Shown: positions 16,354 through 25,507 of the stretch, piece by piece
Numbering within the stretch: the first letter of the stretch is position 1
How the letters are laid out: the number at the start of each line of letters is the position of its first letter
Assembly: GCF_900106835.1 (NCBI RefSeq)
Contig: NZ_FNNR01000012.1
Coordinates: 62,001-126,000 of the forward strand
Length of the DNA stretch: 64,000 bases
Origin: Arthrobacter sp. cf158
GTDB taxonomy: Bacteria > Actinomycetota > Actinomycetes > Actinomycetales > Micrococcaceae
Direction of reading: 5' to 3'
Position numbers and translations under genes: made by a program
Notes under the pieces: model-generated
Seen by the model: the letters and a program-made list of their open reading frames with translations, nothing else
Told to the model about the DNA's origin: nothing
Databases searched by the model: none

Positions 16354-17481
16354 ATGAGTGTTCAGCTTGGCATGCCGGTGCCCCCTTCGGGCAGCACTGT
16401 AGGTGGCGTCGGGGTACCGCCCCCGCGTCCTGCGGACACGCCCGCAGGACTGTGGGACCGTTACGGCCGGCGGGCCACGGACATGCGGCTCTCCTTGACG
16501 GACAAATGCAACCTGCGCTGCACCTACTGCATGCCGGCCGAGGGACTGGAATGGTTATCCAAGCAGGCCGTGATGACCAAGGATGAAATCATCCGCATTG
16601 TGCGCCTTGGCGTGACATCCCTGGGTGTGCGGGAACTTCGCCTCACCGGTGGCGAGCCATTGGTCCGCGCTGACCTCGTGGATATCATTTCCGGCATTCG
16701 AAGCAACCACCCGGAGCTCCCCATCTCCATGACCACCAACGGCGTGGGGTTGGACAAGAAGGCGGCCGCACTGAAGGCCGCAGGCTTGACCCGGATCAAC
16801 GTCTCACTGGACTCGCTGCACGAGGAGACGTTCACCAAGCTCACACGCCGCCCGTTCCTGGATCGCGTGCTGGCGGGAGTTGATGCCGCTTGGGCAGCCG
16901 GACTGGGACCGGTGAAACTGAACGCCGTGCTGATGCGTGGCATCAACGATGCCGAATCACCGGACCTTCTGGCGTGGGCGTTGGGCCGCGGCTACGAACT
17001 GCGCTTCATCGAACAGATGCCCTTGGACGCCGATCATGGGTGGACCCGGCGCAACATGATCACGGCAGCAGAAATCCGCGGCCTTCTGTCCCGCGACTAC
17101 GTCCTCGGCGCGGATTCCCGTGATCGCGACGGCGCCCCCGCGGAGCGCTTTGAAGTACGACGCCGGGACCCGGCAACCGATGCTGCCACCGGTCCGGTCC
17201 TCGGTACAGTCGGCATCATCGCCTCGGTGACCGAGCCCTTCTGCTCCGACTGCCTTAGAACGCGTATTACCGCAGAGGGCAAGATCATGAGCTGTCTGTT
17301 TTCCCGCGAAGAATTCGATCTTTTGGGCCTGCTGCGCGAAGGGGCCACGGACGACCAACTTGCCCAGCGGTGGCAGGATGCCATGTGGATCAAGCCCAAG
17401 GCACACGGCATGGACCACACCGGTCTCGGCGCAGCGGACTTCGTCCAGCCGGACCGCAGCATGAGCGCAATCGGAGGCTGA
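16354..17481 (+). CDS. moaA: GTP 3',8-cyclase
   Basis: Radical SAM enzyme starting Moco synthesis from GTP. 375 residues with an extra Pro/Gly-rich N-terminus (about 1-30). The SAM [4Fe-4S] cluster motif is CNLRCTYC (Cys52, Cys56, Cys59); the substrate-binding C-terminal cluster uses FCSDCLRTR and MSCLF; the C-terminus ends in the expected GG. Divergent from the response regulator and followed 4 bp later by moaD. Confidence 0.95.
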   Translation: MSVQLGMPVPPSGSTVGGVGVPPPRPADTPAGLWDRYGRRATDMRLSLTDKCNLRCTYCMPAEGLEWLSKQAVMTKDEIIRIVRLGVTSLGVRELRLTGGEPLVRADLVDIISGIRSNHPELPISMTTNGVGLDKKAAALKAAGLTRINVSLDSLHEETFTKLTRRPFLDRVLAGVDAAWAAGLGPVKLNAVLMRGINDAESPDLLAWALGRGYELRFIEQMPLDADHGWTRRNMITAAEIRGLLSRDYVLGADSRDRDGAPAERFEVRRRDPATDAATGPVLGTVGIIASVTEPFCSDCLRTRITAEGKIMSCLFSREEFDLLGLLREGATDDQLAQRWQDAMWIKPKAHGMDHTGLGAADFVQPDRSMSAIGG

Positions 17482-17485
17482 ACCC

Positions 17486-17752
17486 TTGCTTGTCCGTTAC
17501 TTCGCCGCCGCACGCTCGGCGGCAGGAGTCGAAGAAGAAGTCCATCATTTGCCGGAAGGGACCAGCCTGGAGGCGCTGCTGGAAGCTGCCCTCGCCGTCG
17601 AACGTCCACAGCCTCCCGAAGGCACGCCGTCTCTGGCCCGCATTGTTGCCCGCAGCAGTTTTCTCCGTAACGAGGTGGCGGTTCGCGACCACAAAGCCCC
17701 GCTTGGCCCGCAGGACGTCATCGATGTCCTGCCCCCGTTCGCCGGAGGTTAG
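17486..17752 (+). CDS. moaD: MoaD/ThiS-family sulfur carrier
   Basis: Small beta-grasp protein of 88 residues ending LPPFAGG; the C-terminal Gly-Gly is thiocarboxylated and donates sulfur to MoaE. The start codon is TTG at 17486, with CGGAGG about 9 nt upstream inside the end of moaA. The adjacent moaA and the moaE gene at 9934 make molybdopterin synthase its partner; no MoeB-like activating enzyme lies in the window. Confidence 0.9.
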   Translation: MLVRYFAAARSAAGVEEEVHHLPEGTSLEALLEAALAVERPQPPEGTPSLARIVARSSFLRNEVAVRDHKAPLGPQDVIDVLPPFAGG

Positions 17753-17765
17753 GACCAGTCCGTGT

Positions 17766-18230
17766 TCAGACTTTCCGGAAGACGCTTTTCAGCAAGGGAC
17801 TGAAGTCAGACGTGCCTTCAAGCCGCAAGTCGGCCGTGTGCACCAGTACTCCATCTTCGACGCGGAACGTATGCCTGGCTACCCCGTCGCCTGTTCGCCG
17901 GTCCAGGGTCAACGTGCCCGCACTCCATGACCCGCGGACGGGACTGGCTGGCGGCCGTCCCATGCTGTCCACGTAATACCAGAGCGTGTCACCATGATCG
18001 CGATCAACAGTGAACATACCGTGCCCCTCAAAATGTGCGCCGTCAGGTTCCCGGTGCCGATAGCTCTGAACTACGGCGTAGCCGCCGGCCGCTTTGGAAA
18101 AGACCACCTCAGCTTCAGCTGTCCTGGCGTTTCCCCACGGGGACGCGGCAATTTCCGTGATGCCCCGCCAATGGCCAATGAAGTCTTGCAACATCTCAGC
18201 AGCTTGGCCGTTTGAGGGCAAATCCATCAC
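17766..18230 (-). CDS. DUF1579-like protein
   Basis: 154 residues, soluble, no signal peptide. The pattern of short beta strands with GHWRGITEIAASPWG near the start and WYYVDSMGRP in the middle matches the lipocalin-like DUF1579 family, whose function is not known. It is convergent with moaD (13 bp apart) and lies after the M16 protease gene on the same strand with a hairpin between them. Confidence 0.7.
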   Translation of the reverse strand: MMDLPSNGQAAEMLQDFIGHWRGITEIAASPWGNARTAEAEVVFSKAAGGYAVVQSYRHREPDGAHFEGHGMFTVDRDHGDTLWYYVDSMGRPPASPVRGSWSAGTLTLDRRTGDGVARHTFRVEDGVLVHTADLRLEGTSDFSPLLKSVFRKV

Positions 18231-18244
18231 GTCTCCAAAGTCAT

Positions 18245-18281
18245 CAGGGCAGCATCATCACCGTGTGATCATGCTGCCCTG
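18245..18281 (-). terminator. Hairpin terminator after M16 protease gene
   Basis: Two 17-nt arms (CAGGGCAGCATCATCAC against GTGATCATGCTGCCCTG) pair with one mismatch around a 3-nt loop. It lies 38 bp after the protease stop codon and just before the DUF1579 start. No T-run. Confidence 0.7.
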
Positions 18282-18318
18282 TTCACAGTGCGTGAGTCCA
18301 GAGATTGTGGACGGGAAC

Positions 18319-19662
18319 CTAGAGGCCGAAAGTCTCGGTTTCCTCGAACGGTCCGACGACGGTGATGGTGCGGGGCGCCTCTGCGAGCTCGCGGGCCAAA
18401 TCCTGCACTTCCTCCACCGTGACAGCCTGAATCCGGGCAAGAGTCTGGTCAATGTCCTGGAATTCCCCGGATACGAGTTCTGCCCGGCCCAGCCGTGACA
18501 TCCGCGAGCCCGTGTCCTCAAGGGCAAGGACGATTCCCCCGCTGAGTTGGCCCACGGCCTTCCTGAGCTCTTCTTCCGTGATGCCGTCCTTGGCCAGCTT
18601 CTCCAGCTCCGCGCCAAGGAGGTCAAGCACCTGCCGGACCTTGGAAGGGGTGCATCCGGCATACATGCCGAAGTATCCGGCGTCAGCGTAGGCGGCGGTG
18701 AAAGAGTACGTGGAGTACACCAGGCCCCGCTTCTCACGGATCTCCTGAAACAGCCTGGAGGACATACCTCCACCGAGAACGGCGTTGAGAACGCTCATCA
18801 CAAAGCGGCGGTCGTCGGTGGCCACAATCGTGGGGCAACCCATAATGATGTTCGCCTGCTCCACCGGGCGTTTGACAACGTGGAGGCCCGCAGTCCCGGT
18901 GATGACCGCCCGTTCGGTCCCACGGCGCTTGACGGGGGCCGCATCAGCATCCAACTGCCAGCCGGCAGACTTCAGGGCATCAAGAACCAGCTCGCAGACG
19001 ACGTCATGGTCCAAGCCACCCGCCGCGGTGATGACAAGTTCTTCCGGACGGTAGTACCGCTGGTAGTGCTCCCATACGGAGTCCCTGGCTACAGCCTTGA
19101 TGGCACCGGGAGTTCCGCCAATGGGGCGGGCCAATGGGTGCTTGCCCAGCACGGCTTCGACGAATTTCTCATGCGCTACGTCCGTGGGGTCATCGCTGTC
19201 CATGGCGATTTCTTCAAGGATGACGTCGCGTTCCTGCTCCAGCTCGGCGGGGTCAAGGACCGCACCCGTGATCATGTCGGCAATGACATCTATGGCCATG
19301 GGAAGGTCCGTGTCCAGGACCCTTGCGAAGTAGCACGTGCTTTCCTTGGCCGTCGCGGCATTGGATTCGCCGCCTACTTCGTCGAAGGCGGACGCGATCT
19401 CCAGGGCCGTGCGCTTCTTGGTGCCCTTGAACAGCAAATGCTCAAGGAAGTGTGTGGAACCATGCTGGCCGTCCGCCTCATCGCGCGAACCCACTGCCAC
19501 CCAGAAACCAATGGTGGCCGAGCGCTGGCCAGGCATAGCCTCGGTCAGGACGCGTACGCCGCCCGGAAGGACGGAGCGGCGCACCACGGAACCGCCTTCG
19601 GCACCATGGATCAATTCGCCACCCGGAAGGGTCTGCTCCAGCGGCAAGGGTACGACAGTCAT
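18319..19662 (-). CDS. M16-family zinc peptidase
   Basis: 447 residues resembling the mitochondrial processing peptidase/PepR group found next to pnp in many Gram-positive genomes. The inverted zinc motif HFLEH is at residues 71-75, with the distal glutamate region AKESTCYFARVLD and EEIAMDSDDP downstream. Both the active N-terminal half and the inactive C-terminal half are present. It begins about 80 bp after pnp. Substrates are not known. Confidence 0.9.
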   Translation of the reverse strand: MTVVPLPLEQTLPGGELIHGAEGGSVVRRSVLPGGVRVLTEAMPGQRSATIGFWVAVGSRDEADGQHGSTHFLEHLLFKGTKKRTALEIASAFDEVGGESNAATAKESTCYFARVLDTDLPMAIDVIADMITGAVLDPAELEQERDVILEEIAMDSDDPTDVAHEKFVEAVLGKHPLARPIGGTPGAIKAVARDSVWEHYQRYYRPEELVITAAGGLDHDVVCELVLDALKSAGWQLDADAAPVKRRGTERAVITGTAGLHVVKRPVEQANIIMGCPTIVATDDRRFVMSVLNAVLGGGMSSRLFQEIREKRGLVYSTYSFTAAYADAGYFGMYAGCTPSKVRQVLDLLGAELEKLAKDGITEEELRKAVGQLSGGIVLALEDTGSRMSRLGRAELVSGEFQDIDQTLARIQAVTVEEVQDLARELAEAPRTITVVGPFEETETFGL

Positions 19663-19688
19663 TAAGGCCTTTCAGGTTAAGGCCGGAA

Positions 19689-19721
19689 GGGCCGGTGGAG
19701 CTTTTTCAAGCCCACCGGCCC
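19689..19721 (-). terminator. Hairpin between pnp and M16 protease gene
   Basis: GGGCCGGTGG and CCACCGGCCC form a 10-bp stem, extended inward by CTT/AAG around a GAAA-type loop. It starts 23 bp after the pnp stop codon on the minus strand. No T-run follows. Confidence 0.65.
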
Positions 19722-19743
19722 CGCCGGGTGTACTGCTTACAGA

Positions 19744-21996
19744 CTACTCTGCGGACGCTTCTGCGGCCTCGGCCGGAGCATCCTCGGAGGCTGCGCCTTC
19801 TTCCTCGGCAACAACCGGGGAGAGGGAGAGCTTTCCGCGGTCATCGATCTTGGTGATCTCGACCTGGACCTTCTGGCCCACGGAGACGACGTCATCAACG
19901 TTATCCACACGCTTGCCGTTGGCCAGCTTGCGGAGCTCGGAGATGTGCAGCAGGCCGTCCTTGCCCGGGGTCAAGGAAACGAAGGCGCCGAAGGTGGTGG
20001 TCTTGACGACCGTACCCAAGTAGCGCTCACCGATTTCCGGAACCTGCGGGTTGGCGATGGCGTTGATCGCGGAACGTGCTGCATCAGCAGACGGGCCGTT
20101 GGTGGCGCCGATGTAGACCGTGCCGTCATCTTCGATGGAGATGTCCGCGCCAGTGTCTTCCTGGATCTGGTTGATCATCTTGCCCTTGGGGCCGATGACC
20201 TCGCCGATTTTGTCAACGGGGATCTTGACGGCGATGACGCGGGGTGCGAACTCGGAGAGCTCGTCCGGGGTGTCGATCGCTGCGTTGATGACCTCGAGGA
20301 TGTGGAGGCGGGCTTCGCGGGCCTGCTTCAGGGCTGCTGCCAGTACCGAAGCGGGGATGCCGTCCAGCTTGGTGTCCAGCTGGATGGCCGTAACGAACTC
20401 GGAAGTACCGGCTACCTTGAAGTCCATGTCGCCGAAAGCATCTTCGGCGCCGAGGATGTCGGTGAGGGCGGCGTAGCGGGTCTGACCGTCAACCTGGTCG
20501 GAAACCAGGCCCATGGCGATACCGGCAACGGCGGCCTTCAGCGGCACACCAGCGTTGAGCATGGAGAGCGTCGAAGCACAGACCGAACCCATGGACGTCG
20601 AACCGTTGGATCCGAGGGCTTCGGATACCTGGCGGATGGCGTACGGGAACTCTTCGCGGGTGGGCAGAACCGGAACCAGTGCGCGCTCTGCGAGAGCACC
20701 GTGGCCGATTTCGCGGCGCTTCGGGGAACCGACGCGGCCCGTCTCACCGGTGGAGTACGGCGGGAAGTTGTAGTTGTGCATGTAGCGCTTGCGCGTTACC
20801 GGCGACAACGAGTCGATCTGCTGTTCCATCTTGAGCATGTTCAGCGTGGTGACGCCCATGATCTGGGTTTCGCCGCGTTCGAAGATTGCGGAACCGTGAA
20901 CGCGGGGCAGAACCTCTACCTCGGCGGTCAGCTGGCGGATATCGGTCAGGCCACGGCCGTCGATGCGGACCTGGTCCTTGAGGATGCGCTGGCGGACAAC
21001 GTGCTTGGTGACCGAGCGGAAAGCTGCGGACAGTTCCTTTTCGCGGCCTTCGAACTGGCCGGCAAGTGCACCAAGAACCTCGTCCTTGAGCTCGTCTGAG
21101 GCGTTGTCGCGGTCCTGCTTGTCAGCGATCTGGAAGACAGCGGCCAGCTTGTCAGCGGCAGCGGCTTCAACAGCGGCGTAGACGTCATCCTGGTAATCGA
21201 GGAAGACCGGGAATTCGACAGTCGGCTTGGCCGCGCGTGCTGCCAGGTCTGCCTGAGCTTCGCACAGAGCCTTGATGAACGGCTTGGCAGCCTCGAGGCC
21301 CTCGGAAACAACCTCTTCGGTAGGAGCGGTTGCGCCCTGTTCCTTGATGAGGTTCCAGGAGTTGTCCGTGGCTTCGGCTTCAACCATCATGATGGCGACA
21401 TCGTCACCAGCAATGCGGCCGGCAACAACCATGTTGAACACGGCGTTCTCCAGCTGGGAGTGCTTGGGGAAGGCAACCCACTGCGAACCCTGCTCATCGG
21501 CGATGAGGGCGACGCGAACGCCACCGATCGGGCCGGAGAACGGGAGGCCGGAGAGCTGGGTGGACATCGAGGACGCGTTGATGGCGACGACGTCGTAGAG
21601 CTCATCCGGGTTGATCGCCAGAACGGTGACGACGATCTGGACTTCGTTGCGCAGGCCCTTGACGAATGCAGGACGCAGCGGACGGTCCATGAGGCGGCAA
21701 GCCAGGATGGCTTCCGTGGACGGGCGGCCTTCGCGGCGGAAGAACGAGCCCGGGATACGTCCGGCAGCGTACATACGCTCTTCGACATCAACCGTCAGCG
21801 GGAAGAAGTCGAAACCTTCGCGCGGCTGCTTGCCTGCGGTGGTTGCTGAGAGCAGCGCGGTGTCTTCGTCGATGTAGACCATCGAGGCGCCGGCTGCCTG
21901 CTTGGCGAGGCGACCGGTTTCGAAGCGAATGACACGCTTGCCAAAACGGCCGTTGTCGATGATGGCTTCGGAGAACTGGATTTCGGGACCCTCCAT
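19744..21996 (-). CDS. pnp: Polyribonucleotide nucleotidyltransferase
   Basis: Phosphorolytic 3'-5' exoribonuclease; actinobacterial homologues were also described as guanosine pentaphosphate synthetase. 750 residues: two RNase PH-like domains separated by a helical domain, then a KH domain (around 595-655, with GPKGKMINQI) and an S1 domain near residues 670-735 (GTVVKTTTFGAFVSL). The C-terminal tail is Ala/Glu rich. A strong GGAGGTGA site lies 6 nt before ATG 21996. Directly downstream of rpsO as usual. Confidence 0.95.
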   Translation of the reverse strand: MEGPEIQFSEAIIDNGRFGKRVIRFETGRLAKQAAGASMVYIDEDTALLSATTAGKQPREGFDFFPLTVDVEERMYAAGRIPGSFFRREGRPSTEAILACRLMDRPLRPAFVKGLRNEVQIVVTVLAINPDELYDVVAINASSMSTQLSGLPFSGPIGGVRVALIADEQGSQWVAFPKHSQLENAVFNMVVAGRIAGDDVAIMMVEAEATDNSWNLIKEQGATAPTEEVVSEGLEAAKPFIKALCEAQADLAARAAKPTVEFPVFLDYQDDVYAAVEAAAADKLAAVFQIADKQDRDNASDELKDEVLGALAGQFEGREKELSAAFRSVTKHVVRQRILKDQVRIDGRGLTDIRQLTAEVEVLPRVHGSAIFERGETQIMGVTTLNMLKMEQQIDSLSPVTRKRYMHNYNFPPYSTGETGRVGSPKRREIGHGALAERALVPVLPTREEFPYAIRQVSEALGSNGSTSMGSVCASTLSMLNAGVPLKAAVAGIAMGLVSDQVDGQTRYAALTDILGAEDAFGDMDFKVAGTSEFVTAIQLDTKLDGIPASVLAAALKQAREARLHILEVINAAIDTPDELSEFAPRVIAVKIPVDKIGEVIGPKGKMINQIQEDTGADISIEDDGTVYIGATNGPSADAARSAINAIANPQVPEIGERYLGTVVKTTTFGAFVSLTPGKDGLLHISELRKLANGKRVDNVDDVVSVGQKVQVEITKIDDRGKLSLSPVVAEEEGAASEDAPAEAAEASAE

Positions 21997-22190
21997 AGAG
22001 AGTCACCTCCGTTTCTGTTAGCGGAAGTCCACCGCATCAACCCAGGCCTCTTCTTTTTTCCTGGCCTGTACGACACCCGGTCATCGATCGAGATCCACGG
22101 GCGTCATCACCACAGATGACCTTCCCGGGAATCACTACCGAGGACCGCGAATGCGCGATGCGGTTGATTCCTGTTTTTAGTTGTTGGTGA
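21997..22190 (-). other. pnp leader region with potential secondary structure
   Basis: Non-coding stretch between the rpsO terminator and pnp. Besides the Shine-Dalgarno region it contains small inverted repeats (GTCATC...GATGAC around 22106, and GGAATC...GATTCC flanking a CCGC...GCGG stem). In other bacteria pnp is autoregulated through a folded leader; whether that applies here cannot be told from sequence. Confidence 0.35.
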
Positions 22191-22194
22191 AGAA

Positions 22195-22225
22195 GGCGGC
22201 CCGTTCCGGTTAGGAGCGGGCCGCC
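22195..22225 (-). terminator. rpsO terminator
   Basis: GGCGGCCCGTTCC and GGAGCGGGCCGCC pair over 13 positions with one G-T wobble and a 5-nt loop, 12 bp after the rpsO stop codon. GC-rich and strong. Confidence 0.8.
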
Positions 22226-22237
22226 CCTAAAGGCAGA

Positions 22238-22507
22238 CTAGCGGCGCAGGCCGAGACGCTCGATGAGCGCACGGTAGCGGGCAATGTCAGTGTTCTTCAG
22301 GTAGGAAAGCATGCGCTTGCGACGACCAACCATGGCCAGCAAACCGCGCTGGGTGTGGAAGTCGTGCCTGTGCTCCTTCATGTGCTCAGTCAGATCCTTG
22401 ATCCGCTGGGTCAGGACTGCAACCTGGACCTCGGGCGAACCGGTGTCGCCTTCAGAGGTTGCGTATTCCTTGATGATGGACTGCTTTACAGCGGCGTCAA
22501 GTGCCAC
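22238..22507 (-). CDS. rpsO: 30S ribosomal protein S15
   Basis: Primary 16S rRNA-binding protein of the small-subunit platform. 89 residues, the standard length, with EGDTGSPEVQVAVLTQRI, HKDFHTQRGL-type segment HRHDFHTQRGL and the terminal YRALIERLGLRR. Start is GTG at 22507, preceded by TAGGAG at a 5-nt spacing; the longer in-frame ATG at 22624 would add a non-homologous stretch. Confidence 0.97.
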   Translation of the reverse strand: MALDAAVKQSIIKEYATSEGDTGSPEVQVAVLTQRIKDLTEHMKEHRHDFHTQRGLLAMVGRRKRMLSYLKNTDIARYRALIERLGLRR

Positions 22508-22667
22508 GTGAACTCCTAGAGTTGTGCCGTGCCTCCCGGTGCAGCGCCTCGCTGACGGGTTGCCCTTGGTACGTTGCCGCACACAAAAACAGGTCCAGCC
22601 GCCACGGACTGCAGCCGGATCCACTCATCAGTTTACCGGCAGGTCAGCGGTGTTGTCGAAAACGCCC

Positions 22668-23651
22668 TTAGCGCCCGGCCAGGAGCTCGTGTGCTTGGGC
22701 TACGTCCAAGCACATTTGTTCGACCAATGCCTCCGGTCCCCGGTAAGCCACCATGCCACGGAGCCGTTGCGTGAATTCGACAGCGACGGTCTGGCCGTAG
22801 AGATCGAAGTCCTCTACGTTCTCCTCGGGGCGGTCGATCACATGCGCCTCCACCTGTCGGCTCACGCCATCGAAAGTGGGGTTGGAACCAACAGAGATGG
22901 CTGCGGGCCAGCGGGTACCGGACTGATCGATCAACCATCCCGCGTAGATGCCATCCGCGGGAACATACCCCGTGGAGTCATGGGAAAGATTTGCTGTTGG
23001 GAAGCCAAGATCGCGTCCGCGGGCAGCGCCATGGACCACTTCGCCCCGCATGCGGTGAGGTCGGCCAAGCACGGCAGCCGCAGTCACCACGTCACCTTCG
23101 GACAAGGCTTCCCGCACCCAGGTGGAAGAACAGCGGCGGTCGGTGTCGCCGTCGTCGTGAACCGGGAAGCCTCCCGCCCCATACTCGTTGACTACCTGCA
23201 CACCGAAGCCGAGTTCTTCACCCAACTCCTGCATGGTGACTACATCCCCAACATTCCCGGCACCAAAACGGAGATCGTGGCCTACAACCACGTGTGCCGC
23301 GTGGAGTCCTTCAAGGAGAACGCCGCGGACAAACTCACCAGGTGTCATGGCCGCGAGGTCAAGGGTGTACTTCATGACCAGCACGGCATCGACGCCGGTC
23401 TCCGCCAGGGCATCGAGTTTGTCCTCCAGCCCCATGATCAGCTCTGGAGCGGACTCCGGCCGGTGAACCTGGGCAGGATGCGGATCAAAGGTCACGGCGA
23501 CTGACGGAATGTTGTGCCGCTTGGCGGTATCGGTCAGTTGCTCGAGGACATGCTGGTGGCCGCGATGAACGCCGTCAAAGTTCCCTAGGGTAACGACAGC
23601 AGGTCCGAAGTCCTGGGGGACTTCAGTGGGATCGTTCCAGATGTGGACCAT
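22668..23651 (-). CDS. ribF: Bifunctional riboflavin kinase/FAD synthetase
   Basis: Makes FMN and FAD from riboflavin. About 327 residues: an N-terminal nucleotidyltransferase domain with TLGNFDGVHRGHQ, then the SSTWVREAL region, and a C-terminal riboflavin-kinase domain with GRDLGFPTANL and the catalytic-Glu region FDLYGQTVAVEF. ATG 23651 or the adjacent TTG 23654 could start translation; GCGAGG lies just upstream. It lies between rpsO and small membrane-protein genes. Confidence 0.95.
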   Translation of the reverse strand: MVHIWNDPTEVPQDFGPAVVTLGNFDGVHRGHQHVLEQLTDTAKRHNIPSVAVTFDPHPAQVHRPESAPELIMGLEDKLDALAETGVDAVLVMKYTLDLAAMTPGEFVRGVLLEGLHAAHVVVGHDLRFGAGNVGDVVTMQELGEELGFGVQVVNEYGAGGFPVHDDGDTDRRCSSTWVREALSEGDVVTAAAVLGRPHRMRGEVVHGAARGRDLGFPTANLSHDSTGYVPADGIYAGWLIDQSGTRWPAAISVGSNPTFDGVSRQVEAHVIDRPEENVEDFDLYGQTVAVEFTQRLRGMVAYRGPEALVEQMCLDVAQAHELLAGR

Positions 23652-23739
23652 CAACCTCGCCTTTTACTGCAGATATTCGTTCCGCCCGGCAGCCTTCCGG
23701 CGCCGGAACATTCTAAGGTTACCCGCAAGGGCAGTGGGC

Positions 23740-24192
23740 TCAGGACGGCCGGCGCTTGTTGAGCCACAGGAGTCCCAGAATCGGGAGGACCAGCGGCACG
23801 AAGCCATAACCCCGCCCGAACAAGGACCACACGGTGTCGTGCGGGAACGCCACAGGATCAAAGAGGCTGATCGCTCCCACCACCAGCACACCTACAAGCT
23901 CCGTGAGCACTGCGGCTACGGAGACCTTGAACCAGGTGCGGCCCGGCTTTGCCAGGGAAATGGTGGCCACGATGTAGACGACGGCGGCGAACGCGGACAG
24001 GATGTGCGCCAGCGGGGCTTCGGCGAACTTGGTGGCGATCTGGTAGCCGGCGCGAGCGGTCGCCGACAACGCGAAGACGGCGTACACGGCGATGAGAAGG
24101 CGTCCCGGACCCGTGTTCCGGGTGTCCTTCTGCTGCTGCCGCTGGCTCGCAGAGTTTGTCTCGGTTCCAGTCACGTTGTGTTCTTCCTTCAT
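23740..24192 (-). CDS. Small integral membrane protein (four helices)
   Basis: 150 residues: a polar, Gln-rich N-terminus (about 1-30) and four hydrophobic helices, ending in a basic KRRPS tail. No enzyme motif. It follows the membrane-protein gene at 24194-24547 with one base between them, so both are likely co-transcribed after truB. Family not recognised with certainty. Confidence 0.7.
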   Translation of the reverse strand: MKEEHNVTGTETNSASQRQQQKDTRNTGPGRLLIAVYAVFALSATARAGYQIATKFAEAPLAHILSAFAAVVYIVATISLAKPGRTWFKVSVAAVLTELVGVLVVGAISLFDPVAFPHDTVWSLFGRGYGFVPLVLPILGLLWLNKRRPS

Positions 24193-24193
24193 G

Positions 24194-24547
24194 TCAGTAC
24201 CAGATCTGGTTCATGCGGGCACCCATCACAAGCACCGTGACACCCACGGCCGCGAGGACGAAATTGCTCCAGCGGGTTCGTTCAAGAATGGCCCAATAGA
24301 CTGCCCCCAACGGGATCATCAGCGCCGTGATCAAATAGCCCCAGAATTCCCACGCTTCACCGGCAATCTGTTCGCCCAAGGCTACGCGCACAATCGAACC
24401 CACCAAGTACACCACCAGCACCAGCTCAACGGCGAGCACGGAGAAGATGGTGGGATCGTTGGGGGCCTTCTTCATGATTCCAGCCACAACGCACATGATG
24501 GTGGACACCAATCCAACAATCAGGATGGCGTAGAAGTATCCGTCCAT
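24194..24547 (-). CDS. Small integral membrane protein
   Basis: 117 residues with four hydrophobic helices separated by short polar loops. It starts 2 bp after truB ends, so the set truB and the two membrane proteins looks like one unit. No characterised function can be assigned. Confidence 0.7.
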   Translation of the reverse strand: MDGYFYAILIVGLVSTIMCVVAGIMKKAPNDPTIFSVLAVELVLVVYLVGSIVRVALGEQIAGEAWEFWGYLITALMIPLGAVYWAILERTRWSNFVLAAVGVTVLVMGARMNQIWY

Positions 24548-24549
24548 GC

Positions 24550-25473
24550 CTACTTCGCCTGACCTGTCCCGGTTCCAGGCGCAAAGACCAGCACCGGCTT
24601 CGCAAAGCTCCCGGAGTCAGCCAGCAGAGCTACCAACTCTCCCGACGGCGCGAAGGCCGCTGCGGGATTCTCGGCCGTCGCGGCCTCCGGGGTCCCTGTG
24701 CCCGGGCCGGCAGCGATTCTGCGGCCGAAGGAGATTTCCGTGGTTTCTTCCTCGCTCAGTTCCCGGTTGGGCATGAGAGCACGGGCGGCGAGGGACATTT
24801 CCAGGACTTCAAGCTCCTCCGCCAACTCTTCCAGGGTGCGGGCCTGGTCCAAGGAGTAGGGGCCCACCTTGGTCCTGCGGAGTGCCGTCAGATGACCTCC
24901 GACGCCCAAATCCTTGCCGAGGTCGCGTGCCAGAGCCCTGATGTACGTTCCGGAAGAACATTCCACGGTGACATCAACGTCAACCACCCGTCCGGCGTCG
25001 ATCCTTTTGATGCCGTGGATATCGAAGCGGTGGATGGTCACCGGGCGGGCAGCGAGCTTGACCTCTTCTCCTGAGCGGACACGGGCATAGGAGCGTTCGC
25101 CGTTGACCTTGATGGCGCTGACACTGCTGGGCACCTGCTGGATGGGGCCGGTCAGCGCGGCAACACCGGCGGCGATGGCGTCGTCGGTGACATCCGCGGC
25201 GCTGCGGGCCTCCGTGACGTCGCCTTCGGCGTCATCGGTGATGGTGGTTTCGCCGAGCCTGATGGTGGCGGTATAGGTCTTTGACGTGCCAACAATGTAG
25301 GTCAGCAGGCGTGTTGCCTTGTTGATGCCGAGCACCAGAACGCCGGTAGCCATAGGATCCAGCGTCCCTGCGTGCCCCACTTTCCGGGTACCAGCCAGCC
25401 TCCGCATCCGGCCAACCACATCGTGGCTGGTCCATCCCTGCGGTTTGTCAACGATTACCAGTCCAGAAAGCAC
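24550..25473 (-). CDS. truB: tRNA pseudouridine(55) synthase
   Basis: Modifies U55 in the T-loop of tRNAs. About 307 residues; KVGHAGTLDPMATGVL contains catalytic Asp39, followed by SKTYTATIRLGETT and the C-terminal region with a PUA-like extension. GTG 25473 is chosen because TATACT stands 7 nt upstream and longer frames would cross the divergent aminotransferase start. In many relatives truB follows rbfA; here guaD and an aminotransferase lie between. Confidence 0.93.
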   Translation of the reverse strand: MLSGLVIVDKPQGWTSHDVVGRMRRLAGTRKVGHAGTLDPMATGVLVLGINKATRLLTYIVGTSKTYTATIRLGETTITDDAEGDVTEARSAADVTDDAIAAGVAALTGPIQQVPSSVSAIKVNGERSYARVRSGEEVKLAARPVTIHRFDIHGIKRIDAGRVVDVDVTVECSSGTYIRALARDLGKDLGVGGHLTALRRTKVGPYSLDQARTLEELAEELEVLEMSLAARALMPNRELSEEETTEISFGRRIAAGPGTGTPEAATAENPAAAFAPSGELVALLADSGSFAKPVLVFAPGTGTGQAK

Positions 25474-25480
25474 GCTTACC

Positions 25481-25486
25481 AGTATA
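25481..25486 (-). promoter_or_regulatory. -10 hexamer before truB
   Basis: TATACT on the minus strand, 7 nt before GTG 25473. Close to the sigma-A consensus, with leaderless spacing. Confidence 0.5.
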
Positions 25487-25494
25487 TGGGTGGC

Positions 25495-25500
25495 TAGGAT
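25495..25500 (+). promoter_or_regulatory. -10 hexamer before aminotransferase gene
   Basis: TAGGAT is followed by 7 nt and ATG 25508. The same bases (AGGA) could serve as a ribosome-binding site, so the reading as a promoter is ambiguous. Confidence 0.3.
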
Positions 25501-25507
25501 GGCTCCC

